Source of the DNA: Nocardioides sp. GY 10127
Lineage (GTDB): Bacteria > Actinomycetota > Actinomycetes > Propionibacteriales > Nocardioidaceae
Assembly: GCF_004919085.1 (NCBI RefSeq)
Contig: NZ_STGL01000009.1
Location: 124,001-188,000 of the forward strand
Reading direction: 5' to 3'
Length of the DNA stretch: 64,000 nucleotides
Shown: piece by piece, positions 7,642 to 16,112 of the stretch
How the letters are laid out: the number at the start of each line of letters is the position of its first letter
How positions within the stretch are numbered: position 1 is the stretch's first letter
Translations under genes and position numbers: made by a program
The notes under the pieces: generated by a model
The model's input: the letters and a program-made list of their open reading frames with translations, nothing else
The model's database searches: none
What the model was told of the DNA's origin: nothing

Positions 7642-9054
7642 TCAGGAGTCGAAGCCCAGCCCGACGGAGTCGAGCGCCCGGAGGAAGACGTTGCGCTCGC
7701 CGCGGCGGTGGTCGGCGCGGTCCAGGGACCACCGGGTCAGGTTGATGCCGGTGCTGGCGAAGGGCTCCGGCGGGAACGGCAGCGGCCGCTTGCGCACCAT
7801 CGCGAGCTCGGTGCGCTCGGTCCGCTCCCCGGCGAGCCGGTCCAGCATCACCTCGGCGGCGAACCGCGTGGCGCCGACGCCGAGGCCGGTGAACCCGGCC
7901 GAGTAGGCGACGCGTCCACCCCGGGCGAGGCCGTGGAAGGCCGCGAACTGCGTGCAGGTGTCGATCGCGCCGGCCCAGCGGTGGCTGAACCGCACGTCCT
8001 CGAGCTGCGGGAACGTGGCGAGGAAGTGCGAGGCCAGCTTGGCGAAGGTCTCGGGGCGCTCCTCGTGGGCGACGTCCACGGACCCGCCGAGCGGGTAGAT
8101 GGCGTCGTAGCCGCCCCAGAGGATGCGGCCGTCGGCGGTCGGGCGGGAGTAGTGGAACTGGTTGGCCATGTCGGCCAGGCCCTGCCGGTGCGACCACCCG
8201 ATCGCGGCCTGCTGCTCGCTGGTCAGCGGCTCGGTCATGAGCACGTAGTCGTAGACCGGCACCGTCATGAGGCGGTTCCGCTTGAGCAGCGAGGGGAAGA
8301 CGTTGGTGGCGAGCGCGACGCGGGTGGCGGTGACGGTCGCCCGCGCGGTGCGGACGCCGACCGGGCCGCTGCCCGAGGAGTCGAGCCCGACCACCGGGGA
8401 GCCCTCGTGGATCTCGACGCCGAGCTCCTCGGCGACGCGGGCCAGCTCCCGGGCCAGCCGGGCGGGGTGCACGAGCGCGGTGTCGTCCCGGCTCCACTGA
8501 CCACCGAGGAAGAGCGGCGAGTCGATCTCGGCCCGCACGCCCTCGGCGTCCAGCACCCCCTCGCCCTCGAGCCACTCGAGCTGGTGCTCCTCGACGGCCA
8601 CGGTCAGGTTGCCGGTGCGCTCGAGCTGGCAGTCGAGGCCGAGCTCGACCACGTCGGCGGCGAAGGCGTCCAGGTTGGCCTGGCCCAGCTTCTCCAGGGT
8701 GTCGTACTCGTCGGGCCAGCGGCTGCGGCCGTTCTCCTCGCCGTGGGTGAGGCTGGCCTCGCAGAAGCCGCCGTTGCGCCCGGAGGCGGCCCACCCGATG
8801 CTCTGCGCCTCCAGCAGGACGACGCGGGCGGCCGGGTCGCGGCGCTTGGCGAGCACCGCGGTCCACAGGCCGCAGTAGCCGCCGCCGACGACCACGAGGT
8901 CCGCGGTCGTCGAGGCGGTCAGCGGCGGCCGGACCGGTGCCTCGCCGGCGTCCTCCAGCCAGAACACGCTCGCGCGGCTCCCCTCCAGGGAGCGCTCGAC
9001 GAGCTTGCGGGACGGGGCGTGCCGCTCGTACGCGGTCGGCTGGGCAGTCGCCAT
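7642..9054 (-). CDS. FAD-dependent amine/amino-acid oxidoreductase (DAO family, PuuB-like)
   Basis: 470 residues. The dinucleotide-binding motif VVVGGGYCGLWTAVLAKRRD (~residue 54) and the GRNGGFCEASL flavin segment (~residue 93) are those of the D-amino-acid oxidase superfamily, especially gamma-glutamylputrescine oxidase-like proteins. The C-terminal FTGLGVGATRFAAEVMLD segment closes the FAD site. It probably oxidises an amine or N-substituted amino acid, releasing an aldehyde and hydrogen peroxide. ATG 9054 is chosen over an upstream in-frame GTG because a CAGGAT -10-like element lies just before it. The gene forms one side of a catabolic cluster with PucR, a semialdehyde dehydrogenase and an aminotransferase, and a palindromic operator lies 65 bp upstream. 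The substrate is not determined. Confidence 0.8.
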   Translation of the reverse strand: MATAQPTAYERHAPSRKLVERSLEGSRASVFWLEDAGEAPVRPPLTASTTADLVVVGGGYCGLWTAVLAKRRDPAARVVLLEAQSIGWAASGRNGGFCEASLTHGEENGRSRWPDEYDTLEKLGQANLDAFAADVVELGLDCQLERTGNLTVAVEEHQLEWLEGEGVLDAEGVRAEIDSPLFLGGQWSRDDTALVHPARLARELARVAEELGVEIHEGSPVVGLDSSGSGPVGVRTARATVTATRVALATNVFPSLLKRNRLMTVPVYDYVLMTEPLTSEQQAAIGWSHRQGLADMANQFHYSRPTADGRILWGGYDAIYPLGGSVDVAHEERPETFAKLASHFLATFPQLEDVRFSHRWAGAIDTCTQFAAFHGLARGGRVAYSAGFTGLGVGATRFAAEVMLDRLAGERTERTELAMVRKRPLPFPPEPFASTGINLTRWSLDRADHRRGERNVFLRALDSVGLGFDS

Positions 9055-9119
9055 GCCCCCATCCTGCCTCGCGCGTGGGCGCCCGCGGGGCGGCGGAGTG
9101 TCTCGTCCGCGTGGCCTCA

Positions 9120-9136
9120 CCCGACAGTCTGTCGGG
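9120..9136. promoter_or_regulatory. Palindromic operator upstream of the FAD oxidoreductase
   Basis: CCCGACAGTCTGTCGGG is a perfect inverted repeat of 8-bp arms around one T. It lies between the oxidoreductase start and the pucR stop. A near-identical copy occurs in the pucR-mmsA intergenic region, suggesting a shared regulator, most simply the PucR protein. Confidence 0.7.
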
Positions 9137-9171
9137 TGCTGGTCGGAGCTCGGGGGAGGGGCGGGGGACGC

Positions 9172-10794
9172 CTACGAGCCGCTGTCGCGGACCTGCTCGG
9201 CCAGCAGCGCGACGTGCAGGGAGACCCGCACCTCGGGGTCGTCGAGCCGCGCGCCGAGCACCCGCTCGGCCCGCTCCAGCCGCGCGTAGAACGCCGCCCG
9301 GGAGAGGTGCAGCGCCGCGGCCGCGTCCGACTTGCTCGTCGGGTGCTCCAGCAGCGCCCGCACCGCGGCCACCAGGTCGGTGCCGTGCTCAGCGTCGTGC
9401 CGGCGCAGCGGCGTGAGCTCGCGCTCGGCGAAGAGGCGCAGCCGGTCGTCGTCGCCCAGCAGCGCCAGGAGGCCGCGCAGGTGGACGTCCTCCAGCCGGT
9501 GCACCGTCCGGGACCGGCCGGCGCCGGCCGAGGAGACCGCGTCGGCCACCTGGCCGGCCTCGCGCAGCGTCCGGTCGACGTCCTCGAGGAGGCCGACCGC
9601 GCGCCCGGCCGCGACGAGCAGGCGGGTGCGGCCCGGGGTGCCGGCCCAGCGCTCGCGGACGCGCGCCGCGAGCCGGTCCTCGGCGGGGTGCGCCCCGGGC
9701 GTGCCGGCCGCGGGCGTCGGCAGCGACAGGAGCACGACGACCTCGCGGGACTCCTCCACGACCAGGGCGGGCAGCCCGCTGGAGTCGGCGGCGTGCAGCA
9801 CGGTGGTGAGCAGCTCGGGGGCGGTCCGGTCGCGCCCGGGCACCCGGACGGAGAGCCCGACGAAGACGCGGCGGCGGGTGGGGAAGCCCGCGAGGTCGAG
9901 GCGGCGCCGGACGTCGGTGCTGCCGGGCTCGCGCAGCAGCGCCGCGAGCAGGTCGGCGTGGGTGCGTCGCAGCAGGTGGCCGCGGTCGCGGTCGTGCAGC
10001 CGGTGCATCGCCAGGGCGGCGGCGGCCCGCTCGGCGACGGCGACGAGCCGGGCGGTCGGGGGAGCGTCCGCGCCGATGACCAGGCGCCCCCAGTCCTGGT
10101 CGCGCCGCCCGAGACGGGTCACCAGCCAGCCGTTGCGCTCGTCCCACCCGGTCCGCGCGCCCGGCCGCACCCGCGTCGACCGCGTCGACCAGTCCCGCAG
10201 GAACTCGCCGGGGTCCCCGCCCCCGACGCGGTAGTCGAGCACCCGGTGGTCGCCGTCCTCCAGCACCACCGGGCTGCCCGCGAGGCGCTGCACCGCCTCC
10301 AGCACCTCCTCGGGCCCGGCGCCGTTGAAGCCGAGCTCGGTGAAGGTGTCGTGCACCCGCTCGCTCTCGCGCAGCTCCGCCAGCTGGGCGTCCACGATCC
10401 GCTCCCCGACGGCCTGCGTGAGCGCGGCGAACCGCAGCTCGTGGTGGAGCGCGACGAGCGGCAGGTCGGTGGCGGCGCACGCCTGCACGAGCGCCGCGGG
10501 AAGGGCGTCGCGCCAGCGGCGGCCGAGCTCGACGACGAGGCCGGCGCACTCGGACTCGGCGAGGCTCGCGGCGAAGGCGGCCAGCGCGACGGGGTCGTCG
10601 GCCCCCTCCAGGCCCACGCCGGTGGTGAGCAGCAGGTCGCCGGGGCGCAGCAGCGGCGCGATGTCGCTCAGCTCGGTGGCGTGCACCCAGCGGATCGGCC
10701 GGTCCAGGGCGGACGCCCCGGCCACCACCTCCGGGTCCGCCTCGCGGACCAGCGGCATCGCCAGGACGTCGGCCAGCGTCACGTGCGCGTCCAC
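9172..10794 (-). CDS. pucR: PucR-family transcriptional regulator
   Basis: 540 residues. The N-terminal PucR domain spans ~5-125 (TLADVLAMPLVREADPEVV, with the LRPGDLLLTTG segment). The middle carries a GGDEF-like CdaR/PucR region, and the C-terminus holds an HTH_30 helix-turn-helix (TSKSDAAAALHLSRAAFYAR, ~residue 485). Relatives sense metabolites of purine, amine or proline catabolism. Start GTG 10794 is preferred because GAGGAGG lies six bases upstream; GTG 10827 has no such site. It lies between the oxidoreductase (same strand) and the divergent dehydrogenase/aminotransferase pair, so it is the likely regulator of both through the CCGAC...GTCGG operators. Confidence 0.9.
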   Translation of the reverse strand: MDAHVTLADVLAMPLVREADPEVVAGASALDRPIRWVHATELSDIAPLLRPGDLLLTTGVGLEGADDPVALAAFAASLAESECAGLVVELGRRWRDALPAALVQACAATDLPLVALHHELRFAALTQAVGERIVDAQLAELRESERVHDTFTELGFNGAGPEEVLEAVQRLAGSPVVLEDGDHRVLDYRVGGGDPGEFLRDWSTRSTRVRPGARTGWDERNGWLVTRLGRRDQDWGRLVIGADAPPTARLVAVAERAAAALAMHRLHDRDRGHLLRRTHADLLAALLREPGSTDVRRRLDLAGFPTRRRVFVGLSVRVPGRDRTAPELLTTVLHAADSSGLPALVVEESREVVVLLSLPTPAAGTPGAHPAEDRLAARVRERWAGTPGRTRLLVAAGRAVGLLEDVDRTLREAGQVADAVSSAGAGRSRTVHRLEDVHLRGLLALLGDDDRLRLFAERELTPLRRHDAEHGTDLVAAVRALLEHPTSKSDAAAALHLSRAAFYARLERAERVLGARLDDPEVRVSLHVALLAEQVRDSGS

Positions 10795-10864
10795 CGACCG
10801 CCTCCTCGTCCTCCGGCACTGGTCCACCGGTCCTGGGCCCTCCGGCGTCGCCTGCGGACGCCCC

Positions 10865-10910
10865 CCGACGATCTGTCGGCCCGGCGTCCCGGATCCTACG
10901 GTCTGTCAGG
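10865..10910. promoter_or_regulatory. Two operator copies in the pucR-mmsA intergenic region
   Basis: CCGACGATCTGTCGG (10865-10879) differs from the 9120 palindrome only in two central bases. CCTACGGTCTGTCAGG (10895-10910) is a weaker third copy starting exactly 30 bp on, so both would face the same side of the helix. Both precede the ATG at 10945 and the divergent pucR start at 10794. Confidence 0.65.
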
Positions 10911-10944
10911 TCGCCGGTGCGTGCCCGCCCGCGAGGATGGCCGC

Positions 10945-12459
10945 ATGACGAACGAGATCGTGCACTGGGTCGGCGAGGAGCTGCGGGGCTCCTCCGACCG
11001 CTGGGCGGACGTGACCAACCCCGCCTCCGGGAAGGTGACCGGCAAGGTCGCCCTGGCCGACGAGGCCGACGCGCAGACCGTGATCGCGGCGGCCGCCGCG
11101 GCCGCCCCCGGCTGGGCCGGCACCTCGCTGGCGCGCCGCACGCAGGTCGTCTTCGCGTTCCGCGAGCTGCTCGCGGCCCGCAAGGACGAGCTCGCCGCCC
11201 TCATCACCGCCGAGCACGGCAAGGTGCACTCCGACGCGCTCGGCGAGATCGCCCGCGGCCTCGAGGTCGTGGAGTTCGCCTGCGGCATGTCGCACCTGCT
11301 CAAGGGCGGCTACACCGAGGGCGCCTCGACCGGCGTCGACGTCCACTCCAAGCGGGTGCCGCTCGGCGTCGTGGGCATCATCAGCCCCTTCAACTTCCCC
11401 GCGATGGTCCCGATGTGGTTCTTCCCCGTCGCCATCGCCGCCGGCAACGCGGTCGTGCTCAAGCCGTCCGAGAAGGACCCCTCCTCCGCCCTCTGGATGG
11501 CGCGCCTGTGGAAGGAGGCCGGTCTGCCCGACGGCGTCTTCACCGTGCTGCAGGGCGACAAGACGGCCGTGGACGCGGTGCTCACCAGCCCCGAGGTCGC
11601 CTCGATCAGCTTCGTCGGCTCCACCCCGATCGCCCAGTACGTCTACGAGACGGCCAGCAAGCACGGCAAGCGCGTGCAGGCCCTCGGCGGCGCCAAGAAC
11701 CACATGCTCGTCCTGCCGGACGCGGACCTCGACCTGGTCGCCGACTCGGCCGTCAACGCGGGCTTCGGCAGCGCCGGCGAGCGCTGCATGGCCATCAGCG
11801 TCGTCGTCGCCGTCGACCCGGTGGGCGACGACCTGGTCGCCCGGATCGCCGAGCGTGCCCGCACCATCCGCGTCGGTGACGGCGCCCGGGGCGCCCACGA
11901 CACCGAGGTCGACATGGGCCCGCTGGTCACCCGCGCGCACCGCGACAAGGTCGCCTCGTTCGTCGAGTCCGGCGAGAAGGCCGGCGCCAAGGTCGTCCTG
12001 GACGGCCGCGACGTCGCCGCCGAGGGCGGTCAGGACGGGTTCTGGCTCGGCCCGACCCTCTTCGACCACGTCACCCCGGACATGGAGGTCTACACCGAGG
12101 AGATCTTCGGCCCGGTCCTCTCCGTCGTCCGCGTGGCCTCCTACGAGGAGGGCCTCGCCCTCATCAACGCCAACCGCTACGGCAACGGCACCGCGATCTT
12201 CACCAACGACGGCGGCGCCGCCCGCCGGTTCGAGGCGGACGTCGAGGTCGGCATGATCGGCGTCAACGTGCCGATCCCGGTGCCGGTGGCCTACTACTCC
12301 TTCGGCGGGTGGAAGCAGTCGCTCTTCGGCGACAGCCACGCCCACGGCACCGAGGGCGTGCACTTCTTCACCCGCGGGAAGGTCGTCACCTCCCGCTGGA
12401 TCGACCCGGCCAACCGCCCCGCGGGTGGCCTCGAGCTGGGGTTCCCGCGCAATGACTGA
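10945..12459 (+). CDS. mmsA: CoA-acylating methylmalonate-semialdehyde dehydrogenase
   Basis: 504 residues of the aldehyde dehydrogenase superfamily. It oxidises methylmalonate or malonate semialdehyde to propionyl-CoA or acetyl-CoA with NAD+ and CoA. Diagnostic segments are GIISPFNFPAMVPMWFFPVA (~150), SFVGSTPIAQYVYE (~220), the catalytic Cys in GSAGERCMAISVVV (~280), and EEIFGPVLSVVR (~390). Catalytic Cys preceded by ER rather than the usual GQ fits the acylating MmsA subclass. GAGG lies upstream of ATG 10945. The stop overlaps the start of the aminotransferase, so the two are translationally coupled. In this pathway the aminotransferase would supply the semialdehyde from beta-alanine or beta-aminoisobutyrate. 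The upstream operators suggest PucR control. Confidence 0.92.
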   Translation: MTNEIVHWVGEELRGSSDRWADVTNPASGKVTGKVALADEADAQTVIAAAAAAAPGWAGTSLARRTQVVFAFRELLAARKDELAALITAEHGKVHSDALGEIARGLEVVEFACGMSHLLKGGYTEGASTGVDVHSKRVPLGVVGIISPFNFPAMVPMWFFPVAIAAGNAVVLKPSEKDPSSALWMARLWKEAGLPDGVFTVLQGDKTAVDAVLTSPEVASISFVGSTPIAQYVYETASKHGKRVQALGGAKNHMLVLPDADLDLVADSAVNAGFGSAGERCMAISVVVAVDPVGDDLVARIAERARTIRVGDGARGAHDTEVDMGPLVTRAHRDKVASFVESGEKAGAKVVLDGRDVAAEGGQDGFWLGPTLFDHVTPDMEVYTEEIFGPVLSVVRVASYEEGLALINANRYGNGTAIFTNDGGAARRFEADVEVGMIGVNVPIPVPVAYYSFGGWKQSLFGDSHAHGTEGVHFFTRGKVVTSRWIDPANRPAGGLELGFPRND

Positions 12460-13846
12460 CACCACCGCCCGCACCGGCCAGGGCAGCGACCTGGCCGACA
12501 CCCACGACGCCCAGCGCGCCTACGAGCTCGACCGCGCGCACGTCTTCCACTCCTGGTCCGCCCAGGCCGAGCTCAGCCCGACGGTGCTGACCAAGGCCGA
12601 GGGCAGCCACGTGTGGGACGGCGACGGCAAGCGCTTCCTCGACCTCACCTCGCAGCTGGTCTTCACCAACCTCGGGCACCAGCACCCGCGCGTGGTGGCG
12701 GCGATCCAGGAGCAGGCGGCGACGCTGTGCACCGTGGCGCCGGCCTTCGCCAACGGCACCCGCTCGGAGGCCGCCCGGCTGATCGCCTCGCACACGCCCG
12801 GCGACCTCGACCACGTCTTCTTCACCAACGGTGGCGCGGACGCCAACGAGCACGCCGTCCGGATGGCGCGGCTGCACACCGGGCGCACCAAGGTGCTCTC
12901 GACCTACCGCAGCTACCACGGCGGCACCGACCTGGCGATCAACGTCACCGGCGACCCCCGCCGCTGGCCGAACGACCGCGGCGCGGCCGGGACCGTCCAC
13001 TTCTTCGGGCCGTTCCTCTACCGCAGCCCCTTCCACTCCACCACGGAGGAGGAGGAGTGCGAGCGGGCGCTGGCCCACCTCGAGCAGGTCGTCGCCCTCG
13101 AGGGCCCGTCGACCATCGCCGCGGTCATCCTGGAGGCCATTCCCGGCACCGCCGGGATCATGATGCCGCCGGAGGGCTACATGGCCGGCGTCCGCGAGCT
13201 CTGCGACCGGCACGGGATCATGATGATCGCCGACGAGGTCATGACGGGCTTCGGCCGTACCGGCCGCTGGTTCGCGATCGAGCACGCCTCGCACGCCGAC
13301 GGCAGCCCCGTCGTCCCCGACCTGCTCACCTTCGCCAAGGGCGTGAACTCGGGCTACGTGCCCCTGGGCGGCGTGGCGATCTCCGAGGCCATCCACCAGA
13401 CCTTCGCGCACCGGGCCTACCCCGGCGGGCTCACGTACTCGGGGCACCCGCTGGCGTGCGCCGCCGCCGTCGCCACCATCCGCGCGATGGAGGACGAGGA
13501 CGTCGTGGCGCGGGCCGAGCGGCTCGGCACCGAGCTCCTCGGGCCCGGCCTGCGGGCCCTGGCCGCCAAGCACCCCGTCATCGGCGAGGTGCGCGGCACG
13601 GGTGCGTTCTGGGCGCTCGAGCTCGTCGCGGACCCCGCGACCCGCGAGCCCCTGGCGCCCTACGGCGGCAGCAGCCCCGCGATGAACGCGGTCGTGGCGG
13701 CCTGCAAGGAGGGCGGCATCCTGCCGTTCGTGAACTTCAACCGCATCCACGTCGTCCCGCCGCTGGTCATCAGCGACGACGAGGTGGCCGAGGGCCTGGC
13801 CGTCCTCGACGCGGCGCTCGAGACGGTCCGCGACCAGGTCGGCTGA
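12452..13846 (+). CDS. Class III PLP-dependent aminotransferase (beta-alanine/taurine:pyruvate type)
   Basis: 464 residues. PLP-enzyme landmarks are present: FFTNGGADANEHAVRMAR (~residue 128), the cofactor-binding Asp in MIADEVMTGFGRTGRW (~265), and the Schiff-base Lys in LTFAKGVNSGYVPLGGV (~300). The length and motifs place it with omega-amino acid:pyruvate or aspartate aminotransferase-family enzymes. The ATG at 12452 overlaps the dehydrogenase stop by eight bases, showing an operon. Together they would convert a beta- or omega-amino acid to the semialdehyde and then to an acyl-CoA, with the FAD oxidoreductase across the regulator acting on a related amine. A 21-bp hairpin follows. The exact amino donor is not deducible. 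Confidence 0.85.
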   Translation: MTDTTARTGQGSDLADTHDAQRAYELDRAHVFHSWSAQAELSPTVLTKAEGSHVWDGDGKRFLDLTSQLVFTNLGHQHPRVVAAIQEQAATLCTVAPAFANGTRSEAARLIASHTPGDLDHVFFTNGGADANEHAVRMARLHTGRTKVLSTYRSYHGGTDLAINVTGDPRRWPNDRGAAGTVHFFGPFLYRSPFHSTTEEEECERALAHLEQVVALEGPSTIAAVILEAIPGTAGIMMPPEGYMAGVRELCDRHGIMMIADEVMTGFGRTGRWFAIEHASHADGSPVVPDLLTFAKGVNSGYVPLGGVAISEAIHQTFAHRAYPGGLTYSGHPLACAAAVATIRAMEDEDVVARAERLGTELLGPGLRALAAKHPVIGEVRGTGAFWALELVADPATREPLAPYGGSSPAMNAVVAACKEGGILPFVNFNRIHVVPPLVISDDEVAEGLAVLDAALETVRDQVG

Positions 13847-13885
13847 CGCCGGCCGCCGGCCGCGAGGCTCCCGCCTCACGCAGCA

Positions 13886-13932
13886 CAGCACGGCGCCCCG
13901 TGACCCGAGGAGGGTCACGGGGCGCCGTGCTG
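13886..13932 (+). terminator. Strong hairpin terminator after the aminotransferase
   Basis: A perfect 21-bp stem (left arm 13886-13906, loop GAGGA, right arm 13912-13932), very GC-rich. No T-tract follows, which is common in high-GC actinobacterial terminators. It separates the mmsA operon from the opposing gene at 14089. Confidence 0.85.
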
Positions 13933-13955
13933 CGGTGTCGGTGCTGCGGTGTCGG
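13928..13955 (+). repeat. 14-bp tandem duplication
   Basis: TGCTGCGGTGTCGG occurs twice in tandem (13928-13941 and 13942-13955), overlapping the right foot of the terminator stem. Nothing else is evident between it and the stop of the gene at 14089. Confidence 0.6.
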
Positions 13956-14088
13956 TGCGGCACCCGGCTGGTCGCCGGGGCGGGTGGAGCGCGTCGGAGG
14001 CGGGGAGCGTCGTGGCGCGGGATGGTCGGAACGGTCGTCCTGGTGGTGGGGTGCGGGTAGTGCGTGGGTGCTGCGCGGGTGCTGCTGC

Positions 14089-14784
14089 TCAGCCGGCCTC
14101 GCGCTGCCGCGCGTCGCGGTCGGCCAGCAGCCGGGCGAGCACGGAGAACACGAGCACCAGCGCGAGGGTGCGCTGGGTGAACGTCTGCCGCAGGACGGGC
14201 GCGAGGATCTCCGCCCACTCCTCGTCCTTCGAGGCGACCTCGGACAGCAGCTGCTGCGCGAGCGCGTCGCCCGAGCCGCCGGCCAGCATGAACGTGACGT
14301 CCAGGTGCGTGGCCCGCGGGTGGACCCCGACGCGCAGGAGGTCGTCGTCGGTCACCGCGACGGCCGCGGCCGCCAGGGTGGCCATCAGCCGTTCCTCGCC
14401 AGGACGCGCCGGCGGCGTCGGCCACAGCGCGAACGCGTTGCGGGCGAACTGCCGGCCCAGCCTCAGGCACTCGTCGGGCTGCGGCTCCCAGACCTCGATC
14501 TCCGGGTCGTGGGCGCCGTCGGCGCCGGTCACGCCGTCCCAGGGCCCCGGTGGGGGGTCGGGCACGGCGTGCAGGGGGGTGAAGATGGGCGGGGTCGCCT
14601 CGTCGGCGTCCCTCTTCCAGGGCTTCTTCGGTCGTGGGCCGGGTGGCCCCGTGGGTCGGTCCCACTCGTCCGACGGCGGGTGCAGGGGGCCGCGGGGGCG
14701 CTCCTGGCCGAGTGCCTTCCGTGGCACTCTCCGCCGACGTCCGAGGGCCCACCACGGGCGCCCGGCATCGTCGCGACGGGTCAT
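14089..14784 (-). CDS. Hypothetical protein, proline/arginine-rich N-terminus
   Basis: 231 residues from ATG 14784, which has GGAGG nine bases upstream; a GTG at 14838 gives a longer, less likely product. Residues 1-~90 are rich in Arg, Pro and Trp and probably disordered. Residues ~100-231 look folded and mostly helical (e.g. EERLMATLAAAAVAVTDDDLL, EEWAEILAPVLRQTFTQRTL), ending in a moderately hydrophobic helix (LALVLVFSVLARLLADRD) that is amphipathic rather than clearly transmembrane. No family was recognised. It is followed upstream by two other small genes on the same strand with gaps of about 90 and 220 bp, so operon membership is unclear. Confidence 0.6.
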   Translation of the reverse strand: MTRRDDAGRPWWALGRRRRVPRKALGQERPRGPLHPPSDEWDRPTGPPGPRPKKPWKRDADEATPPIFTPLHAVPDPPPGPWDGVTGADGAHDPEIEVWEPQPDECLRLGRQFARNAFALWPTPPARPGEERLMATLAAAAVAVTDDDLLRVGVHPRATHLDVTFMLAGGSGDALAQQLLSEVASKDEEWAEILAPVLRQTFTQRTLALVLVFSVLARLLADRDARQREAG

Positions 14785-14876
14785 CTGATCACGCCTCCGT
14801 GCGTGCTGTCGGAATCCTTCCGAGGCTCCCATCGGCACCGCTGTGCGCGGCCTGAGGGGCGCCCGACCCGGAGTCG

Positions 14877-15230
14877 TCAGGCGCCGGTGGACGACCCCCG
14901 GTGGAACGTGAGGACCACGTCGGCCACGTCCGCCTCGCCGCGCAGGAGCGCGCCGGCGAGGACGTCGCCCAGGGCCGCGCCGACGGACTCGGCGTCCGGC
15001 ACCGGCAGGCTGAGGCCGAGGTGCGGCAGCTCGACGGCCCAGCCGTCCTCGGTGCGGCGCACGCGAGTGACGAGGGCCTCCGGGACGCCCGGCCCGTCGG
15101 CCTCGACGTCGGCGTGTGCGTCGGCCGGGACCGGGGCAGGCGTGGCGGCCGCCGGGGCCGCCGGAGGAGCCGCCGGGGGGACGGGCTTCTTCGCGGCGCG
15201 GGGCCGGCGCAGGTGCGAGGTGCCGATCAT
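14877..15230 (-). CDS. Hypothetical protein with Pro/Ala-rich linker and small alpha/beta domain
   Basis: 117 residues from ATG 15230, preceded by GGAAGG at about seven bases. Residues 1-45 are basic and then Pro/Ala-rich (PPAAPPAAPAAATPAPVPAD), like a disordered linker. Residues ~52-112 form a compact predicted beta-alpha unit (VTRVRRTEDGWAVELPHLGL ... AALGDVLAGALLRG ... ADVVLTFHRG) reminiscent of small HicB-like or DUF1902-like folds, but I cannot assign it. No toxin-like partner is adjacent. It lies on the same strand as the DUF1905 gene upstream and the hypothetical gene downstream. Confidence 0.5.
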   Translation of the reverse strand: MIGTSHLRRPRAAKKPVPPAAPPAAPAAATPAPVPADAHADVEADGPGVPEALVTRVRRTEDGWAVELPHLGLSLPVPDAESVGAALGDVLAGALLRGEADVADVVLTFHRGSSTGA

Positions 15231-15407
15231 GAGGGACCTTCCGAGACTCTCGTCAGGATTTCCCGACGAGGCACGAGGATCGCACGGAGCGGGCCGGCAT
15301 GGGAGCGTTCGCCCGTCCTGCCCGCATCTCGGTCACGACCCTCGCCCCGGCGGGTGGCTCCCGGCCCGGTCCGGTTCCCGTCCGGACCTGCCGGTGCCCG
15401 TCCGGGC

Positions 15408-15459
15408 GGTTCAGGCAGTCGGGTCAGGCAGTCGGTTCAGGCAGGCGGGTCAGGCCGGT
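15408..15459. repeat. 13-bp tandem repeat, four units, overlapping a gene end
   Basis: Units start at 15408, 15421, 15434 and 15447 with consensus GGKTCAGGCAGKC. Each contains TCA, a stop codon read on the minus strand, and the fourth unit supplies the stop of the DUF1905 gene. Unit loss or gain would therefore change little of the protein. The remainder of 15231-15407 shows no gene. Confidence 0.7.
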
Positions 15460-15743
15460 GAGCCCAGGTCGAGGTGCACCTCGACGACGTCCCCGAGGGC
15501 GATGCCCTCGGCCCGGCGCACGGCCACCTTGAGCGGCACCAGCCAGGTGCCCTCGCGCGGCATCAGCGAGGTGGTGAAGGACGTGTCCCCGACCCGGCCC
15601 GTGACCGGGATGCAGCCCCACCCGTAGGTGAGGCCGGCGGCGACCTCGCGGAGGAGGTCGGCGTCGTCCTCGTCGAGGGGGACGAAGTGGTGCGGTGCGG
15701 GCCCCCGCCACTCGATCACCGGGCCCTGGATGGTCAGCTCCAC
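15450..15743 (-). CDS. DUF1905 domain protein
   Basis: 97 residues. The whole protein matches the DUF1905 beta-barrel family: the opening PVIEWRGPAPHHFVPL, the central YGWGCIPVTGRVGDTSFTTS, and the closing PLKVAVRRAEGIALGDVVEV. Members are small soluble proteins, sometimes fused to a YdeI/OmpD-associated helical domain, which is absent here. Function is unknown; a ligand-binding or stress role has been suggested for relatives. A TAGGGT -10 element on the minus strand (15804-15799) lies about 55 bp upstream, giving a short leader. The gene is divergent from ppsR. Confidence 0.85.
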   Translation of the reverse strand: MELTIQGPVIEWRGPAPHHFVPLDEDDADLLREVAAGLTYGWGCIPVTGRVGDTSFTTSLMPREGTWLVPLKVAVRRAEGIALGDVVEVHLDLGSPA

Positions 15744-16112
15744 GGGGCTCGCCTCCTCCGGCTACCCGGACGCGGTGGGTCCGCATCGGCGCCCGCCCAC
15801 CCTAGTCAGCGGGCCCGCCCGGAGGTGCCCGGGAGAGCGCTAGCCCAGCGGTTTCCCACCCGATGAGGCGGTGGATCGATCCAATCGGGGAAACGTGACC
15901 GAGGACACGTCCGTGGGCGTGAATCTGCTGGTGGACTGCTCCCGCCGGGCCGGTCCAGCGGGCTACGGTTCGTGACCACCCGGCGGCCCCGAGCCGCCCG
16001 GGTGGGGCCCGACGTCCGACCCCGGACGGGGCTCGGCCAGAGCTGGGACGGGCCCGGGGCGACACCCACGGACCGACGGCGAACGAGCGGCACGACGAGC
16101 AGGAGGGTGCGC
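15744..16112. promoter_or_regulatory. Divergent DUF1905/ppsR control region with nested dyads
   Basis: 369 bp without a convincing gene. TGGATCGATCCA (15872-15883) is a perfect 12-bp palindrome inside larger arms GTTTCCC (15851-15857) and GGGAAAC (15888-15894). TACGGT (15964-15969) is a candidate -10 for the ppsR-ppsA operon, giving a leader of about 135 nt. Binding protein unknown. Confidence 0.45.

Noticed and set aside
7471..10944. Open frame continuing upstream of mmsA
   Set aside because: The MmsA family N-terminus and ribosome site are at 10945; the upstream part is antisense to the FAD oxidoreductase and pucR.
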